Source of the DNA: Acridotheres tristis
Taxonomy: Eukaryota > Chordata > Aves > Passeriformes > Sturnidae
Direction of reading: 5' to 3'
DNA: 64,000 nucleotides
Assembly: GCA_037013685.1 (NCBI GenBank)
Contig: CM072919.1
Coordinates: 29,990,255 to 30,054,254 of the forward strand
A program made the position numbers and the translations under genes. Below, one piece after another: positions 24,068 through 37,335 of the stretch (within the stretch, counting starts at the first letter, position 1; every line of letters starts with the position of its first letter). The notes beneath the pieces are model-generated. The model had not been told where the DNA came from. It saw nothing but the letters and a program-made list of their open reading frames with translations, and searched no databases.

Positions 24068-24694
24068 GTTTGTGTATTGGTTTGAAAGTAAAACCAGTGC
24101 AAGACTCCAAGTCAGTAATACCATTTAATAGGAGAAAAGAGAAAAAAAAAATACATGCAATAATATAAAAGAAACAACCACCAACACAGTCAGAAATACA
24201 ACCTGACACCCTGTCAGTCAGGGTGTTGGTAGCAGTCCGTATAAATGGTGGCTGCAGTCCTCCTGGATGACAGATGTGGTTCCTTTGAAGCAGTGCTTCT
24301 GTAAAAGGTGCAGTTTTCCTCCGAAGATCCAGCGATGATGTGGAAATGATCCGACTTTCCTCTGGGATCCAGTAGAAAGGTCTGGCTTCGTGTCCCAAAC
24401 CCCAGTTTTTTTATCTAGGTAGGAAAGGCTTGGCTCCTGCCCCTGGCTGGGGCATCTCCCAATGGGATGATGTAATCTTATCAGTCACACAATAGGACTT
24501 CATGGCCCATTAACGGAATATATCTTCTGGAGGAAGGATGGGTTGTGAATAGATAACGGTGATCATCCCCTGATCTTATCAGATGGCACATCAGCAGAGG
24601 ATATCTCCCACAGAGATAAAGATCACCACCCCTCCCACATTTTAACAGATGGTGATAGAATACACATTTTTGCATTGTACCCCAGGACAGTTTG
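24068..24694 (-). mobile_element. Solo LTR with 5-bp target duplication GTTTG (LTR 24073-24689)
   Basis: GTTTG lies at 24068-24072 and 24690-24694. Between them the minus strand runs from TGTCCTGGGGTAC to TTTCAAACCAATACA (617 bp). It holds a TATA-like AGATAAAAAAAC near 24410 and an ATTAAA polyadenylation-like signal near 24125. The hairpin ACACCCTG-TCAGT-CAGGGTGT lies at about 24205-24226. The overall plan matches an avian ERVL-type LTR. The 129-codon minus-strand frame within it is LTR sequence, not a gene. No internal region remains. Confidence 0.88.
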
Positions 24695-25329
24695 GGTTTT
24701 TCCCTTTTTTTTTTTTTCATTCTCGTTCCAATTTATTATTTGTTCAGCTCAGTTTGCTTCTGGTTCACTTATTTTTGACATATGACTAAAGAAAATTGCC
24801 AAGGGCACATAGATGATGGATGACACAATGAAGACAGGCTTATTTTCATTACAATTCTAAATTCTTTTAAGTGGGACATTTTTCTTTCTACATTCAACAC
24901 ACTGCATATATGAAAGTGGAGAAGTTCACCTGATCTGACTATGGGGGAAGAAAAAGAAAGAGAAAGCTGGACTGCATTTCTGTAGCAATATAAACTTTAT
25001 TTAGATTCTTCACTTCTGGGAGTTATTGTCCCTTGCAAAAGTACAAATGGATACGGGTAAGCGCCTTTGCCTTCTGATATGTTGCATGGCAATCTTAAAT
25101 GAGCTTTTTTCACTGTCCTATTCAGGAAGCAAAGAAAGCCACAGCAGAAACATCACAGACTTGAAATTACTGTTGCAGTGGTGAGCAGAATGCTGGAAAT
25201 AAGTGGCAGCAAGAGAGCAGACTACGCAGCTCAGCAGCATTATTAGTGAACATAGGGGAAAGGCTGAAGAAACAGGAGCCTGTTACTCATACCACATGGC
25301 TGCTAAAGGAACTTCGGTGGTTCCCTTGC

Positions 25330-25360
<31 letters not shown>

Positions 25361-28300
25361 CTACTTCTGCCTGTGGCCAGTGGCACACTGTTCCAAAAGG
25401 AAAAGAAGGAAAATCATGCCAAATACGCCAGAGGTAATTAATTAGGCTGATAGCATCTTTTCCTTCATGCCAGGCCTGCCCTTACCAGGTCATGGAGAAG
25501 ATACGGTTTTAATTTTGTCCTTTGTTTTTTGCTAAACACCTCCTGCCTTACCACTAGTAACAACAGACATACAAACTTTGGAGGTTTGAATTGAATTCCC
25601 CCCAAACACATCCAGAGACTTTTTAAAAGGGATCACTTACTGCAACTTTCTTGCCAACAAAAACATGAAGGGTAAATTTCAGATTTTTGTAGTGATCCAC
25701 AATATGTTCACTGTAACGGATTTTCACCCCAGTATTTAAGACACATTTTTGAAATTCTCTGAGAATTCTCTGAGGTGAAACAAATGTGAGACATGACTCT
25801 TTTGTCACTCCTGAAAAAAAGGGCAAAATCATGATACCTGTAGGTCTTGAAGCATTTGTAGGAGATTTTAACATCTGATAATCTACTGCCTGACCTACAG
25901 TTAGATGTAATTACATGAAATGTAATTACAGAAAGCATACTAACCTAAGCACACAAACTAGACCAGCAAGTATTGCAGTCATAAGAAATGACAAAACCTC
26001 TTCACACACATTTTGAAATTCTGTTAAATTAATAGACCTCAAACATCCTATAGACCTGACAGTTTTCTGCAATGACTGCTTTATTTTTCTATCTTTGCAC
26101 CTTTTCTTTTATATCTTCCTTTCCAGGAAGGTTTACTCCCTAGCTCTCTACTTCTATTTCTTTTCTTCTTTTCTTACTTGTGTTGTGACCATCTTGTTCT
26201 GCTCACGCTTCATGTTATCATCAGACTAAACCAGTCTAGTAATCACTATTGGTTTGATCCTATCACCATATCCCATCAATAAATTTGGCATAAATCACTA
26301 GCAATGTTACTCACTCTTTAGAGAAGTGCAAGAGAAGATATTGTTTACATTCAACTTGGACTTCAATTCCCTAGTTTATTGTTGAGCTGAGCTCGGAGAG
26401 ATGTTAGGAAAAGGTAGAATAATCAATTTGGACTGTACGTTACTCTTCAGGAACCAATGTTTTTTTAATTGCTAGTCAGAATCTCTTTTGTTGTGGGAGG
26501 ATTAGAAAAAAATTGCTTTCATTAGAGATTTCTAGAGTGAAGTAACCTGCCCTATTTTTTAATATATAATTATTAATATTTGGCAAAGATGCAAATGACC
26601 ACTTAGAAATTGATTTTTCTGTAGGGAAAAATCAACTTGGTGTGCATCCAAGGTCTGCAATATTTAGAGAAGATAAGGCCCTGAACAGAAGCAGGTATTA
26701 AGCTGAAGAAATAAATTGCAGGAATGTTTGATTTTTGGCTAGTGAATCACAAGAACACTTGAGATTTTTACTTTTCAAAAGGCCCATTTCTGTTTCATTT
26801 TGGTTTTTTCAATGAGTTTTTTTGTGGTTTGTTTGCTTGTTTTCCTTAAACTACATGCAAAACTAGGTAACAGAAAAGGATTTAAATGTTGTTAGTGAGA
26901 TTAAAACCTCCGAATTAAAAAAAAAAACAAAAACAAAACCAACAACCCAACAGCTCAACGTTGATAACCATCCTAATTTCTTTTTTTCCCTCGTAATTGA
27001 TAAATCAGACAGTAGGATAATGCTGCAATTTCCAGACACATGCAGCTGAAAAATTTAATTGCTGAGTCAGAATAAGAAGTTGTTTCAAGAGAGACTGGCA
27101 CTTCTGGAGTGCCTTTTCATTCAGTCCTCATCCTTTCACAGCAGCGGTTCTATTCTTCCAGGCTTCAAACTGAAAAACCACGGCCTTTGGGGAAATCTTT
27201 CATACATTGTTTCTAAAGTAGCCCAAAAAATCAGTTCCTGTAGTGCTGCACAGTGCTCTCTTGAGTAACCCCTTGAAGATATTTCAGGATAACAGAAAAC
27301 TAAAAGGCAGAGGTGGAAGGTAGCCATGCAAACTAGTTTGATCTCACTAGATCAATTTTAAGGGAGGCTAAATTTAAAATATGCAATGCAGCATAGAGTT
27401 AAATACATACAAACTAGCTCAGAAAGCATGCTAAACACCATAAAGACAATAGTTTGTATGCGTGAAAAGTTCAAATTTCTTATTGTGCAGTGTAAACGTG
27501 CATTGAATTCCATGGAAGAAATATTGATCTTTGAAAACATTTTCTTGCACAGATTATGCAAGACAACTTGAATTCTTGCACATTTCTTTAGGAAGTATTT
27601 GCTTTTTTAATGTAGCTGTTAAAGGAAGATCTTTTGTCTGTCTTTTCCATGACACCTGGACTAGATCTTTCCCGCAGTCTCCTAAAGGCCATTTCTTTCC
27701 TGAGCAGAAAGGAAAGGTATCCTTCTATGCTGAGTTTTACTTTAGCCCTGATTGGCCAGTTTAGTAGCTATGTCTAATAAATGGCAAAGGCCAAGTTATG
27801 ACTGATGAACTGATTTCGGTGCATTCTATGCAGACTCATTATGACCATAAATGATGGTTCAGAAAATAAAAACTGCACCCTGATAACTCACTGTCACAAT
27901 CTGCAGTCAAAAATCTTATTTAATTTTTACCATAGGTAGGTAGGGGTAGAGTTTTCATAGCTTAAAATACATATTTGGAGTCTTGTCTCAGTCAATTTTA
28001 TTGCTTAAAAATATCCTGAACAAGTTAATCTAGTTGCACTTTGAACTGAGGATTGAACTTTGAACTCCAGAAATCTCTCCCAATATACACCCTTCTATGT
28101 TATAGTATGCTGATTATATATAAATAAATCAGCCAGCACTAATCCAGAATGTTATGTTCTGTCATATGATTTTTCCGCTAAGAGTGATCTACTTTCTCTC
28201 CTCTTCACCCCACAGATTTATTTAATCAGAGAATTAGAGTCTGTCTTTGGGAAAATCTCTTGCTTACATAAAAGTCAGCAGTGAAATTTCAGACCAAGGT

Positions 28301-29918
28301 AGTCAGGGTACTAGGGTGCATCCATTCCTGGAAGTCTTTAAAAAAAACCAGTCTGCCATCCCTCTTGCAAACCTCCTTTGAACTTCATTATATTTAAAGT
28401 GAAATTTTCCATATGTCTACTTGGGAACTTTCTTATTTTTATTTATATCTACTGTCTCTCTTCCTGCCTGCAGGCACCTCTGCGAAGGTTCCATCCCCTT
28501 GATCCCTTCCCCAGAGGCACTGGATTATTGTCAGGTGCTCTGAAGCTGTCTCTGCTCCAAATGCTGGCCTCATAGCACCTCCTCATAGGGTGAGAGCTCC
28601 AGTCCCACTGTCCAGTGACCGTACCTGAACTCCTCTAAATTGCAAGCATAATTGTCATGCTGAGACACTGTAAACTGAATTGTAACTGCACAGTGACACA
28701 CAAATCCTGAGCAAAGGGTATAATAATTTTCCTGAGTGTGTTGTTCATACAGACTGAGAAAAAAATAGTCTTAGTTGTCCAGAAACATTGCTAGTTGATA
28801 TTTTCTTACTGCAGAGTTGCAGAGTTGCTCCCTGGCTGATGAGCCCCATTTCTGTATCATACCAGAAGGCATGATTATCCCATCTTATGTGCAAGATTAT
28901 GGATTGTCCTTGGTGAATTTCACAGGCTTCCTGTTGGTCTGTTCATTGTTTTCTGTCAGGTTCCTCCAAATGACCATTTTGCCCTCCAGTGTGTGTTAAC
29001 TGGTGCTCTTGGGTTGAAGCTGTAAATTAACTTGGTGAGTATGTACTCTTTCAGCTCATTCACAGTGCTTTAAACACCATATATTTCAGGATAAATCCTT
29101 GAGGAGCATCACCTATAACTATTCCCTACATGAAACATGAACTAATAACTACTACAATGATCCAGATAATTTTTTTCTCTTCTTTTTGTCCACACACCTA
29201 CACCATGACATCCCAAGCTAATAGAGGTAGATATCTACCTATTTCATTCCCAAATTCTGCCATTTTATCTTTCAAAGATAATACAGTGCAGCCTTTCAAA
29301 GACATTGTCTGCACATCCTTAGACATAGCCCACCAGGTCCCATGAAACTTTATGGGTTGAGTTTCTTCAAGTGACTTATAAACAGTATCTTGTCCATCAT
29401 TGATTGTTGTTTTTGAAACTTGCCTTTAGAAAAAAGGCTTTGGAGACCTTGCTAGTGAAGGGAAATTGGGAAAGGAATTCTGTGCTGTCAGAGGGCAAGA
29501 CAACATAAAATACCAAAGTGTCTATCTGTAAGTGGTAAATAAGAGACCAGCCAACATTGATCTTTAAAGCATTGAGGGACGCAAGCTACTGTATCATTGT
29601 GAGACATCATTCTCTTATTGGTTGTATTTGTTCTCTTATTGGCTTGCAATAATGTGAAAATTTCTGCATGGAGAAAAAGCCCACTGTTTTATCACCAATA
29701 ATAAAAGCATTGTTATCAGGATTCCTGTGGGTCTTTGAAGCCTAGATGTTCCTCAGTGCAGTAATAGAAGAATGTTGGTTATTATTTCCAATTTGCAAAT
29801 TCATTTTGAAGTAATTTTGTCTTGAATTCATAATTAAGGTGTATTTTGCTGATTGTGTATCCAGACAACAAAAGGAACACATTTCAGACTAGTTTGGAAA
29901 TTTAAGGTCTCCTTAAAA
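24695..29918. other. Unassigned AT-rich sequence, no gene seen
   Basis: About 5.2 kb. It contains a poly-T run at 24704-24716 and the GT/CG repeat at 25328-25361. No gene, LTR or LINE was recognised. Frames are under 85 codons. Confidence 0.55.
25328..25361 (+). repeat. Alternating (GT)n-(GC)n tract
   Basis: 34 bases of strictly alternating purine and pyrimidine: GC, then about 13 GT units, then CGCGCGC. This composition is prone to left-handed Z-DNA. Confidence 0.92.
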
Positions 29919-30601
29919 ATAAGTGTTGGGAGTTGAATTGTTCCCTTTTCTTTCTGTGGAATTTTTCCCATTGTTTTGTTAAGTATTTGTGGCTACACCC
30001 TAGCTTGTAACAGTTTCTCTCAAGGGGATGAGGACAGGGGGAACACTGGAAAGGAAAGGTGGGACAGGGGCGTGGGGTCTCACTCTCGCTCGCTCATGGA
30101 GTTGGAGGAAGACAGCCGGGGCATCCTAGCATCCTCCCCACCATCCCAACACCAAGAGCCACGTTCCCTGACGTTGGACATCGCTCTGCTGCTTTCTTGC
30201 CTCATTCTACTACCTCTGGGCACTCTGCCGAGCACCACGACCCATCCCCTCTCACCCCTGGGCCGCTGCCGCCATCACTCCAGCCCTCTTCAACTGCGTG
30301 GGACCTGCCCTGCCCCCAGCACCGGTAACTGAGCACAGGAGAGAGAGCCTGTGGCCAAAGGGACTGGAACTGAGCTATACTGTTCTGTTTTGTTGTCAAT
30401 TTTTATAGCTGTTGTTGTTTCTGCAGTTTGCCTTGTTAGATATCAGTAAAGAACTGTTATTCTTATCCCCATACCTTCTGCCTGAAAGTCTCTGATTTCA
30501 CACTGTAATAATTGGAAGGGAGGGGGTTGCTCTCTGCATCTCAGGAAAGGGATTCTTGCCTTCCCTTAGCAAATACCTGTCTTTCAAACCAAGACAATAA
30601 G
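29919..30601 (+). mobile_element. Solo LTR, family A, diverged copy (LTR 29924-30596, duplication ATAAG)
   Basis: ATAAG flanks both sides (29919-29923 and 30597-30601). The LTR starts TGTTGGGAGTTGAATTG and ends AAACCAAGACA, as in the provirus LTR at 2.1 kb. It is 673 bp, shorter than the 705-727 bp of the other copies. It differs in the section after GGCTACACC: the AAACGACAGATAATGCTCTCTCG section and the long G-run found in the other copies are missing, replaced by a TAGCTTGTAACAG-type sequence. It is therefore an older or separate subfamily. The AGTAAA signal and the TGTTCTGTTTTGTTG remnant of the pentamer repeat are kept. Confidence 0.92.
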
Positions 30602-32059
30602 GGAATAAAAGAACTTGTATACAACAAGAGCCACACAATCCCACTTCTGTCAGCAGCAGCCTAAGAAAATAAATCATTCACATACAGGAAACAGCATTTG
30701 TGAAAGAAGGGAGATAATCGTATGGGGTTTTTATGTTTTACAATGTGGGACCATATATATAAGACACGCTAAGAACTCCTGAGATTAAGAAAGAAATCAT
30801 ATTGTTCTGTCATACTGATTAGCAACGCTTATGAAAATCAGCACAGAGACTGGGAAAGTGATGACATTAGCATAGGCATCTATCAAGTATATTAGGCTTA
30901 GATCTTTAAAGCTGCTTAAAGAACTTGGATATTATTACTCAGTAGCATATAGGTCTAACAATTAGGATTGAACAAATCTAGGGGGAAAAGAGCTGCTTAA
31001 ACAGCTTCTAAGAATTTGAAAAACATAGAAACAGCATACATGGTCTAATTCTGAAAACACCAAAATGGGAGCAACTTTTCTTCTGTTAATAATCTCATTA
31101 ACTCAATAATGGGACTGCTGACATGAATATAATTACCTCATATATAAATAAGCGTCTTCAGGTTTCCATAGACAATACCTCTCAGCAGGTTTAATAGTGA
31201 AATCCTCTCAGATTTATATAGTGAAATACCTCTCAGATTTAATAGTGAAATCTCATTACTTGCAAGTGTCTCTTTACAAATGTTTGACAGTAAGCTTATT
31301 GGCAGAACAAATACAGTGTCAACAGAATATTGCTTAGCTCTGTTTAGGAAATGATAAAGTACATGTTATAAATTAAGAAAAACAAATGAAGTATTTTTTT
31401 AAGCTATGAGTCTAGCACTTCAGTTATGCAAGTGCACTTTACACTTGGGGTGCAATTCAATTTGATGAAAGATCCTTTAAAATAAAAAGGTCTTCTGAGT
31501 AAGTATACTCAGTGGGAAATAATGACCTAGCAAGAGTTTAGTTTTCGAGTCTTCCAAACATAAATATCTAAATTTTAACATCTTTTTCTTTCAAAGAAAT
31601 ATTACCTAGACACTTCAACAGTGAAGAATTTTTGGTCATCTGAGAAAGCAAAATTCTCCAGGTAAAATGACAAAATATATTATCCAAATTCAGGTAGTAA
31701 AAAGCCATTTTGCATTATCCAAAGAGGAGAAAGAAATTATCTTGTCAGATATCCTGCTCTAGCTGACTCTAAGCAGTCAAAAAGTAAGATGATTCTGTTT
31801 TCTGCAATTTATATTACAGTTTAATCACTGGAGTTTTTAAACTGCATATGTTTCTACCTAAATATCAATGGGATTTAATCCACATACAGCGGACACAGAG
31901 TTTGAACTCTGTGAGCAACATATTTGCATTTTTAGAAAGTACTTGAATTCACAAACCCCAGGAGCAACAGAATATGATGCCTTATGGGTGAGTGATTATG
32001 GTTCTGTGAATCATGTTTTTCTGAAGAGCCAAAGCAAATGACTGCATACTAAAAATCTG
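30602..32059. other. Unassigned AT-rich sequence, no gene seen
   Basis: About 1.5 kb with no recognised gene. A short array of three 23-26-bp repeats lies at 31178-31251. Confidence 0.55.
31178..31251 (+). repeat. Three tandem 23-26-bp repeats
   Basis: Units start at 31178, 31204 and 31229. Each begins CCTCTCAG and ends TAGTGAAAT(A). Unit lengths are 26, 25 and 23 bases. Confidence 0.85.
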
Positions 32060-32562
32060 GTGATTGTTATATGTGGAGACTGAAAGCCTCTCAGCAAAAG
32101 AGTCTATGTCTCTCCCCTAGAGGTTATACCATTAGGCACACCCTCCTTGTTATCTGAATTATAGTTTTGCTCCCAGCATGCTTTCCTGTTACATGTTAAT
32201 TTGTTGTACCCTATTGGCCCTTCCCCCTTTGTACTGCCCCTGAGCCCTCAGACCACTCGCTGTTGCTCTACCCCACCCCTCTGCCTATCCTATATCTGCC
32301 CTGCTCATGCCTACCCTGTGAGCGAGTTGGTGCCTGCACCCTTCGAGGAAATGGAATAAATCTCGCCTTGGAACCCCACATGTGCTTCCTATTTCTTCTC
32401 TCCTGTGCTGGCCAAACCAGAGTGCTCACAAAAGAGCAAAATCACTCACTGCCCAGGAGTGAACTGGAGGATGTGCCAGTGCCCCAGACTTGTCCTCCAA
32501 GGATGCTTCTCTGGAAGGCTGCGGCACTCTACCACCGCCCCAGGGCCCGCCACGACAGTGAT
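32060..32562 (+). mobile_element. Solo LTR with duplication GTGAT (LTR 32065-32557)
   Basis: GTGAT occurs at 32060-32064 and 32558-32562. The LTR (493 bp) starts TGTTATATGTGGAG and ends CCCGCCACGACA. It has a CCAAT-like CCTATTGGCCC near 32211, pyrimidine-rich promoter-like sequence, and AATAAA at about 32355-32360. This is the normal order U3, R, U5. It differs from family A and looks like an ERV1- or ERVK-type LTR; class is uncertain. The 117-codon frame starting inside it (32263-32616) runs out past the LTR end and is not a gene. Confidence 0.75.
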
Positions 32563-33689
32563 GTACTTTTATCCTCTATGTTATGTACCCCAACCTGGGG
32601 TGACTTCTGGCAATAATCATAAAAATTACTTCCCGGTCTGTTTTTGTCCAAGCTGCTGGCAAAAGGGCAAAAATTTACAGTGTGACTATCTGTGCTTTTC
32701 ATTGAGGTTAAAATAAAACTTCAGGTATACACGTGTTTGAATATCATTCCTACAATTATGGTACCTGTTATCTCCTCTGTCTTTTGCCTGTTAACAACCA
32801 CATGTGTGAGAAAACAAACTCATTTTCACAACCAAACCAACTGTTTTGGGGTATATATATAAAATACTACATGAAAGGAAGTGAAAACTGAGAAGTAATA
32901 ATAATAATAACAATTTGATTAAAATACTGGAAAAGATACAAAACACAGCATTTCTCAGACATTGTCTTTTGTTGGAAAGAAGCTTTTGTCTTTTTTCCTC
33001 TTACATATTGACACTTTTAACAAGTCTTCAGCCAGTGGTCAGACTCTGAATTTGAAACGCCTGCTGGTTGACAGCAAGGAGTCAAGATACGCACAGATTG
33101 ATTAGGTTTTACATTTTTACCTTTTCTATCACCACCCTCACAAAACTTCCTATATAATAATTTCTTAATAGAAGCAGCTGTGGAGGAAACATTTTCACCA
33201 ACAGTTCAACAATTTTGTAGTGGAGAGTATCAGAATCAAAAATAGGTTTCCACATTATTTTGGTGCCATTATTTAAAAAAACCTCCAAGGACATTTGCAG
33301 CAGAAATTCTACTCATACCAAAGAATTGAAACAAGGAATGTAACTGATGCCTACAGCAATATAAATAGGTTTGCAAGTGTTTTTCTGGATTGAATCAATG
33401 CTCAGCACCACAGTATGACAAGCATATATATATAAAAAATCACTTTGTTAAAGATGGAAGACTTGCTAGTAACCATAATAATTCTGCAGAACATGGAACA
33501 ACAGTCACCTGTTCTCTTTTATGCTAAATGTGACTATTCTCTTTCGTGTCTTTTCTGCATGGAAGTTTGAAATCAAACACAACAATGAAGGAGACAGGGC
33601 CTACCTTCTCTTCAGTGTCTCCTGCTTTGCTTTAAAATGTGTCTCAATGAACACCATTGCTCTTGAGTACATGATGTTGTCCTGTGCAG
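32563..33689. other. Unassigned AT-rich sequence, no gene seen
   Basis: About 1.1 kb with no family recognised. A short run of ATA repeats occurs near 32898. Confidence 0.5.
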
Positions 33690-33746
33690 GGACAGGAGTT
33701 GAATTTCTTCCACCTGAGGATACTCTTAAGATTCTATGATTCTCTG
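33680..33746 (+). mobile_element. CR1 LINE 3' tail
   Basis: It reads GTTGTCCTGTGCAGGGACAG, a CR1 3'-terminal motif. It ends in AGATTCTATGATTCTCTG, the CR1 tail repeat. It is truncated and abuts the next LTR, whose CTCTG target site is the last part of this tail. Confidence 0.55.
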
Positions 33747-34477
33747 TGTCTTGGTTTGAAAAGACAGGTATGGTTTAAGGAAAGGCAAGAGCCCCTTTTC
33801 TGCAATGCAGAGTGCAGCCCCCCTCCCTTTTAATTATTTTAGGTCCAAATCAGACGCTTTCAGGCAGGAGATATGGGGATAAGAATAACAGTTCTTTACT
33901 GGTATTTAACAAGGCAGAAAACAACAACAGCTATAAGAAAATTGGCAACAGAACAGAACAGTCTAGCTCTGCTCCAGTCCCTTTTGGCCGCAGGCCGTCT
34001 CCCTGTGCTCAGTTACCGGTGCTGTGGGGGCAGGGCAGGTCCCGCACAGTTGAAGAGGGCTGGAGTGATGGCGGCAGAGGCCCAGAGGTGAGCAGGGATG
34101 GGAAGGTGACTCCCCCCTCTCACAGTGTCGGTCGTGGTGCTCCGCAGAGTGTCCGGAGATAGTAGGGTGAAATGGGAGAGCAGCAGAGTGAGGTCCAAAA
34201 GCAGGGAGCGTGGATCTCAGCACTGAGATGTCAGGGGGAGATGCCAGAGCGAAGCACGGGGCGTCTTCTCCCTCCACGAGCCCAGCGAGAGAGCGTCCTC
34301 ACCCCAGATCCCTCTCCCACCTTTCCTTTTCTGGTTCCCCCCCCGTTCCTCCTCCTCCACCCACCCCCCTACGAGAGAACATTATCTATGTTTTAAGGTG
34401 TAGCCACAACTACTTAACATAACAATGGGAGGAATTCACAGAAAGAAAAGGGGAACAATCCAACCCCTAACACTCTG
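33742..34477 (-). mobile_element. Solo LTR, family A, antisense (LTR 33747-34472, duplication CTCTG)
   Basis: CTCTG lies at 33742-33746 and 34473-34477. The minus strand runs from TGTTAGGGGTTGGATTG to TTTTCAAACCAAGACA, colinear with the provirus LTR at 2.1 kb. The long G-run is kept; on the plus strand it is the C-run at about 34337-34372. The AGTAAA signal and two TGTTC units are also kept. At 726 bp it is almost the same length as the provirus LTR (727 bp), so it is close kin to that element. Frames of 60-116 codons on both strands are LTR shadows. Confidence 0.93.
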
Positions 34478-35632
34478 TCACCTTCAGCAATAATGACTGC
34501 TAATTTTCCCCTTTGATTAGTGTTGAGGGAAAAAGTATCTACTACCTGTAGCAATTACTCATGCATAAGTAAAGGAAATCTCACTGGTTGACAATAATAT
34601 TCTTCAGTTTATCTCTAATGGGCTTCTCAGTAATTCATCAGTCTAACTGCAAACAAGTGCAATCGCACTGAGGAGCCATGAAACAAAACATTTTAATAAA
34701 ATCACAAAAGCAATGATTCGGCTGAAGGCATCATTGTCATTCACCAAATTTCACAAAGTTAGAATGATATAGCATCACTGAAATACGGAATTACGTTAAA
34801 GAGAAAATAATAGTTTTAGTTTTACAGTGAATAATGAACTTGCAAATATTTGGACTGGACTCTGTGAAGGGAGAAAACTCAATGTCAAAAACTTGGGAAA
34901 AGATTAGACAAATTTGTAGGATTGAAATGCAAATACTGGAAGGGATAGACAAGAACTTACCTCTAGTAACTTTTTACCCAAAATTATAAATTATAGAGGG
35001 CACATAGCATAGAGAGGGCTGAAGATCAAGTTGAAGATTCAATCATACATTTTACTATACAAAGAAGATGAGAAGCTACTGTCATGTAAGTTGCACAAAT
35101 GAGGTGCTTTAAGCTCAATTTTTCGTACAAATACAAAAATGATGAAGCTCACAAACTCATCTACTTAAAAATTCTTATCTTAAAATATGGCATTCACACT
35201 CAGGAAATTTTAATAATATCTGATTAATTGATATTACTTTTCTTTTTATTTTAAATATTATTCCAGGTCTTTGACACAAAGGCATAAATATAGGTGAGCC
35301 ACCATCTTAACATCTTAAACAATTTTTATAAGAAATGAGAATTGTCATGTCTTGTGTCATCTTTTCAGCTACAATCAAAATATTTTTAATTATTATGTGA
35401 TGTTTTGGGTATTAGCCTGCCTTCCCTGTTTTGTTCAGACACATAATTTCATATTGAGAGGGTTTTCTGGTTTTGTATATGTCACTGTAGTGCTGTGATT
35501 AAATCTCTGAAGAGTAGGAATAAATGGGTAATGTATGAATGAATAGTCCATAGAAAAATGATGTGAAATGTGTACCAATTTATTTATGTGGCCAATGGAA
35601 AATAAGCCTAATGGTAAGACTGATTATTTTTG
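34478..35632. other. Unassigned AT-rich sequence, no gene seen
   Basis: About 1.15 kb with no recognised feature. Confidence 0.55.
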
Positions 35633-36212
35633 GAAATCTGTAGCTGGTGTGGAGGTCTTTGTTAGACCCCAAAACTGCCTGCTCAAGCCAGAGTCAGTTA
35701 TCTCACAAGGGATAGCTTCCCCTGGAGTCCCAGGCAGCTCTCAGCTACAAGGTACAAGTGCAAGCTGTGCCTGGAGTTAGGCCCTCTGCTCTTTTGTGAA
35801 ATCAGGCTTGCATGTACCTCTGAGACAGAGACCGAGAGATTCTGTTGAGGAGATTTCATAGTCTTTTTTTCTTCTACGAAGAGGGTCCTGTTCAGAAAAT
35901 CCAATGGGTGGGGTTCTAAGAGGACTTTTATAGGTTTTAAGGGTTTTGTATTTTGAACCAATAAACTAAGGAATTATATAACTAACCCAATCTACAAAAA
36001 GACTCTAGGAAAAAGGAACCAATTATCTAAGAGAAAAATGGACTACTAGAATTACAGAAAGATAAGACAGGGTCTACAGAGGGGTGAGATGCTTCTTGGT
36101 ATTAGTCACTCTAAGTAAACAATTTCTTATCTAAGGTATTGTTTTCCATGGGGGCCTATCTTGGGAGTTTGCCTTTTCTTCAGAGATGATCTCTGCTCCC
36201 TCCACATAAATC
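35633..36212 (-). mobile_element. Probable solo LTR, ERVK-like (LTR 35639-36206)
   Basis: On the minus strand the segment runs from TGTGGAGGGAGCAG to CACACCAGCTACA (568 bp). Flanks GAAATC (35633-35638) and TAAATC (36207-36212) match at five of six bases, consistent with an aged 6-bp duplication. Inside, the minus strand has CCCATTGG (a CCAAT box) and ACCTATAAAAGTCC (a TATA box) near 35900-35935, then GC-richer sequence to the 3' end, in promoter-like order. No clear AATAAA lies downstream of the TATA box. Confidence 0.58.
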
Positions 36213-37335
36213 TGCTAGTCATTATCAATTATTGCTGGACAAACTAGAGTCAAAAGTTATCCATCAATTGTTTTCTCCTTTCCTGCACATACACACATCT
36301 ACCTATCATCAATCAAAATCTCTTCCTCGACACATGTTTCCTCATATGTGAAAGAGAAAAATCTGCATTTTTCAGTGAAAGTTACCCTAATAATTTGGCC
36401 TTGAATTTATTTTGTTATTTATAAATTTATTGAATTTATCTTATTATTTATAAATATATTTAGTATTTTCCCTGAAGTATTTTCATTCAAATTAGATCTC
36501 ACTTTACAAAAATAAGCAAATAAATTATCAATCAAATGAAAATATTCCCTCTGCCTTGTACTTATATGTATACTTGCATCCATTGCTGAAGAGATCTTCA
36601 TTCATACATTAAGAAGTAATTAGATCTTGCAAGCAAAACTTTAATAAAATTAAGTAGCAAAAGGCTAGCAGTATATAATCTCTGGAGAATGATTTCTCCT
36701 CCTTGGTCACAAGCCAGGTGATTCTAACTTCAATTAGAATAATCCACATTGTGGTCAGAGGAATGTATGTATTACTGTCTTACAAGCTGCACTGTTGCAT
36801 ATTATGTTCCATGACTTTGAAGTGCCATATTTGCTCATTTTTTGACCTTCTGTTGGCAATCAATCACTAAGCTTGCAATGTCTATCAAAGGTCTTGAAAG
36901 TGATTATAGACTACAAATTTGATAGTGCAAGTGTAGCAGGTCTTTGCATGCATTCTCCCCGCCAATATACACCCTCCACCCTTCAAGTTCCACTGATGGG
37001 CAGCATAATTTGCCCTAAGATAAGAACACAAGATGGGAATTGCAAGAAGAACTGCCTGAATGCTCTCATTCCACAGATGTGGGAGCTATGATGATTAGGA
37101 TTGATTATGTTACATCAGCCTGCAAAAGGATATAAAATGCTGCTGGAGACTGGGCCAACTGTGCAAAATGTAAGCAGCTTCTAGAGGGAGGGCCCAGCTA
37201 AAATCTGGTCACATAAAGAGATAAAATCCTAAAGTAGCTCCATAAGTCCTTTATTGTTTTGCAATTGTGCATTCTGCAAGGCCAAAGACTGTAAACCGGT
37301 ACATATCTAGAGGAACCTGCCTCATATCAATGGTG

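Noticed and set aside
24009..24398. 129-codon minus-strand frame
   Set aside because: Lies across a solo LTR with a perfect target duplication and starts and ends at no biological boundary.
32263..32616. 117-codon plus-strand frame
   Set aside because: Begins in an LTR and crosses its end and target duplication.
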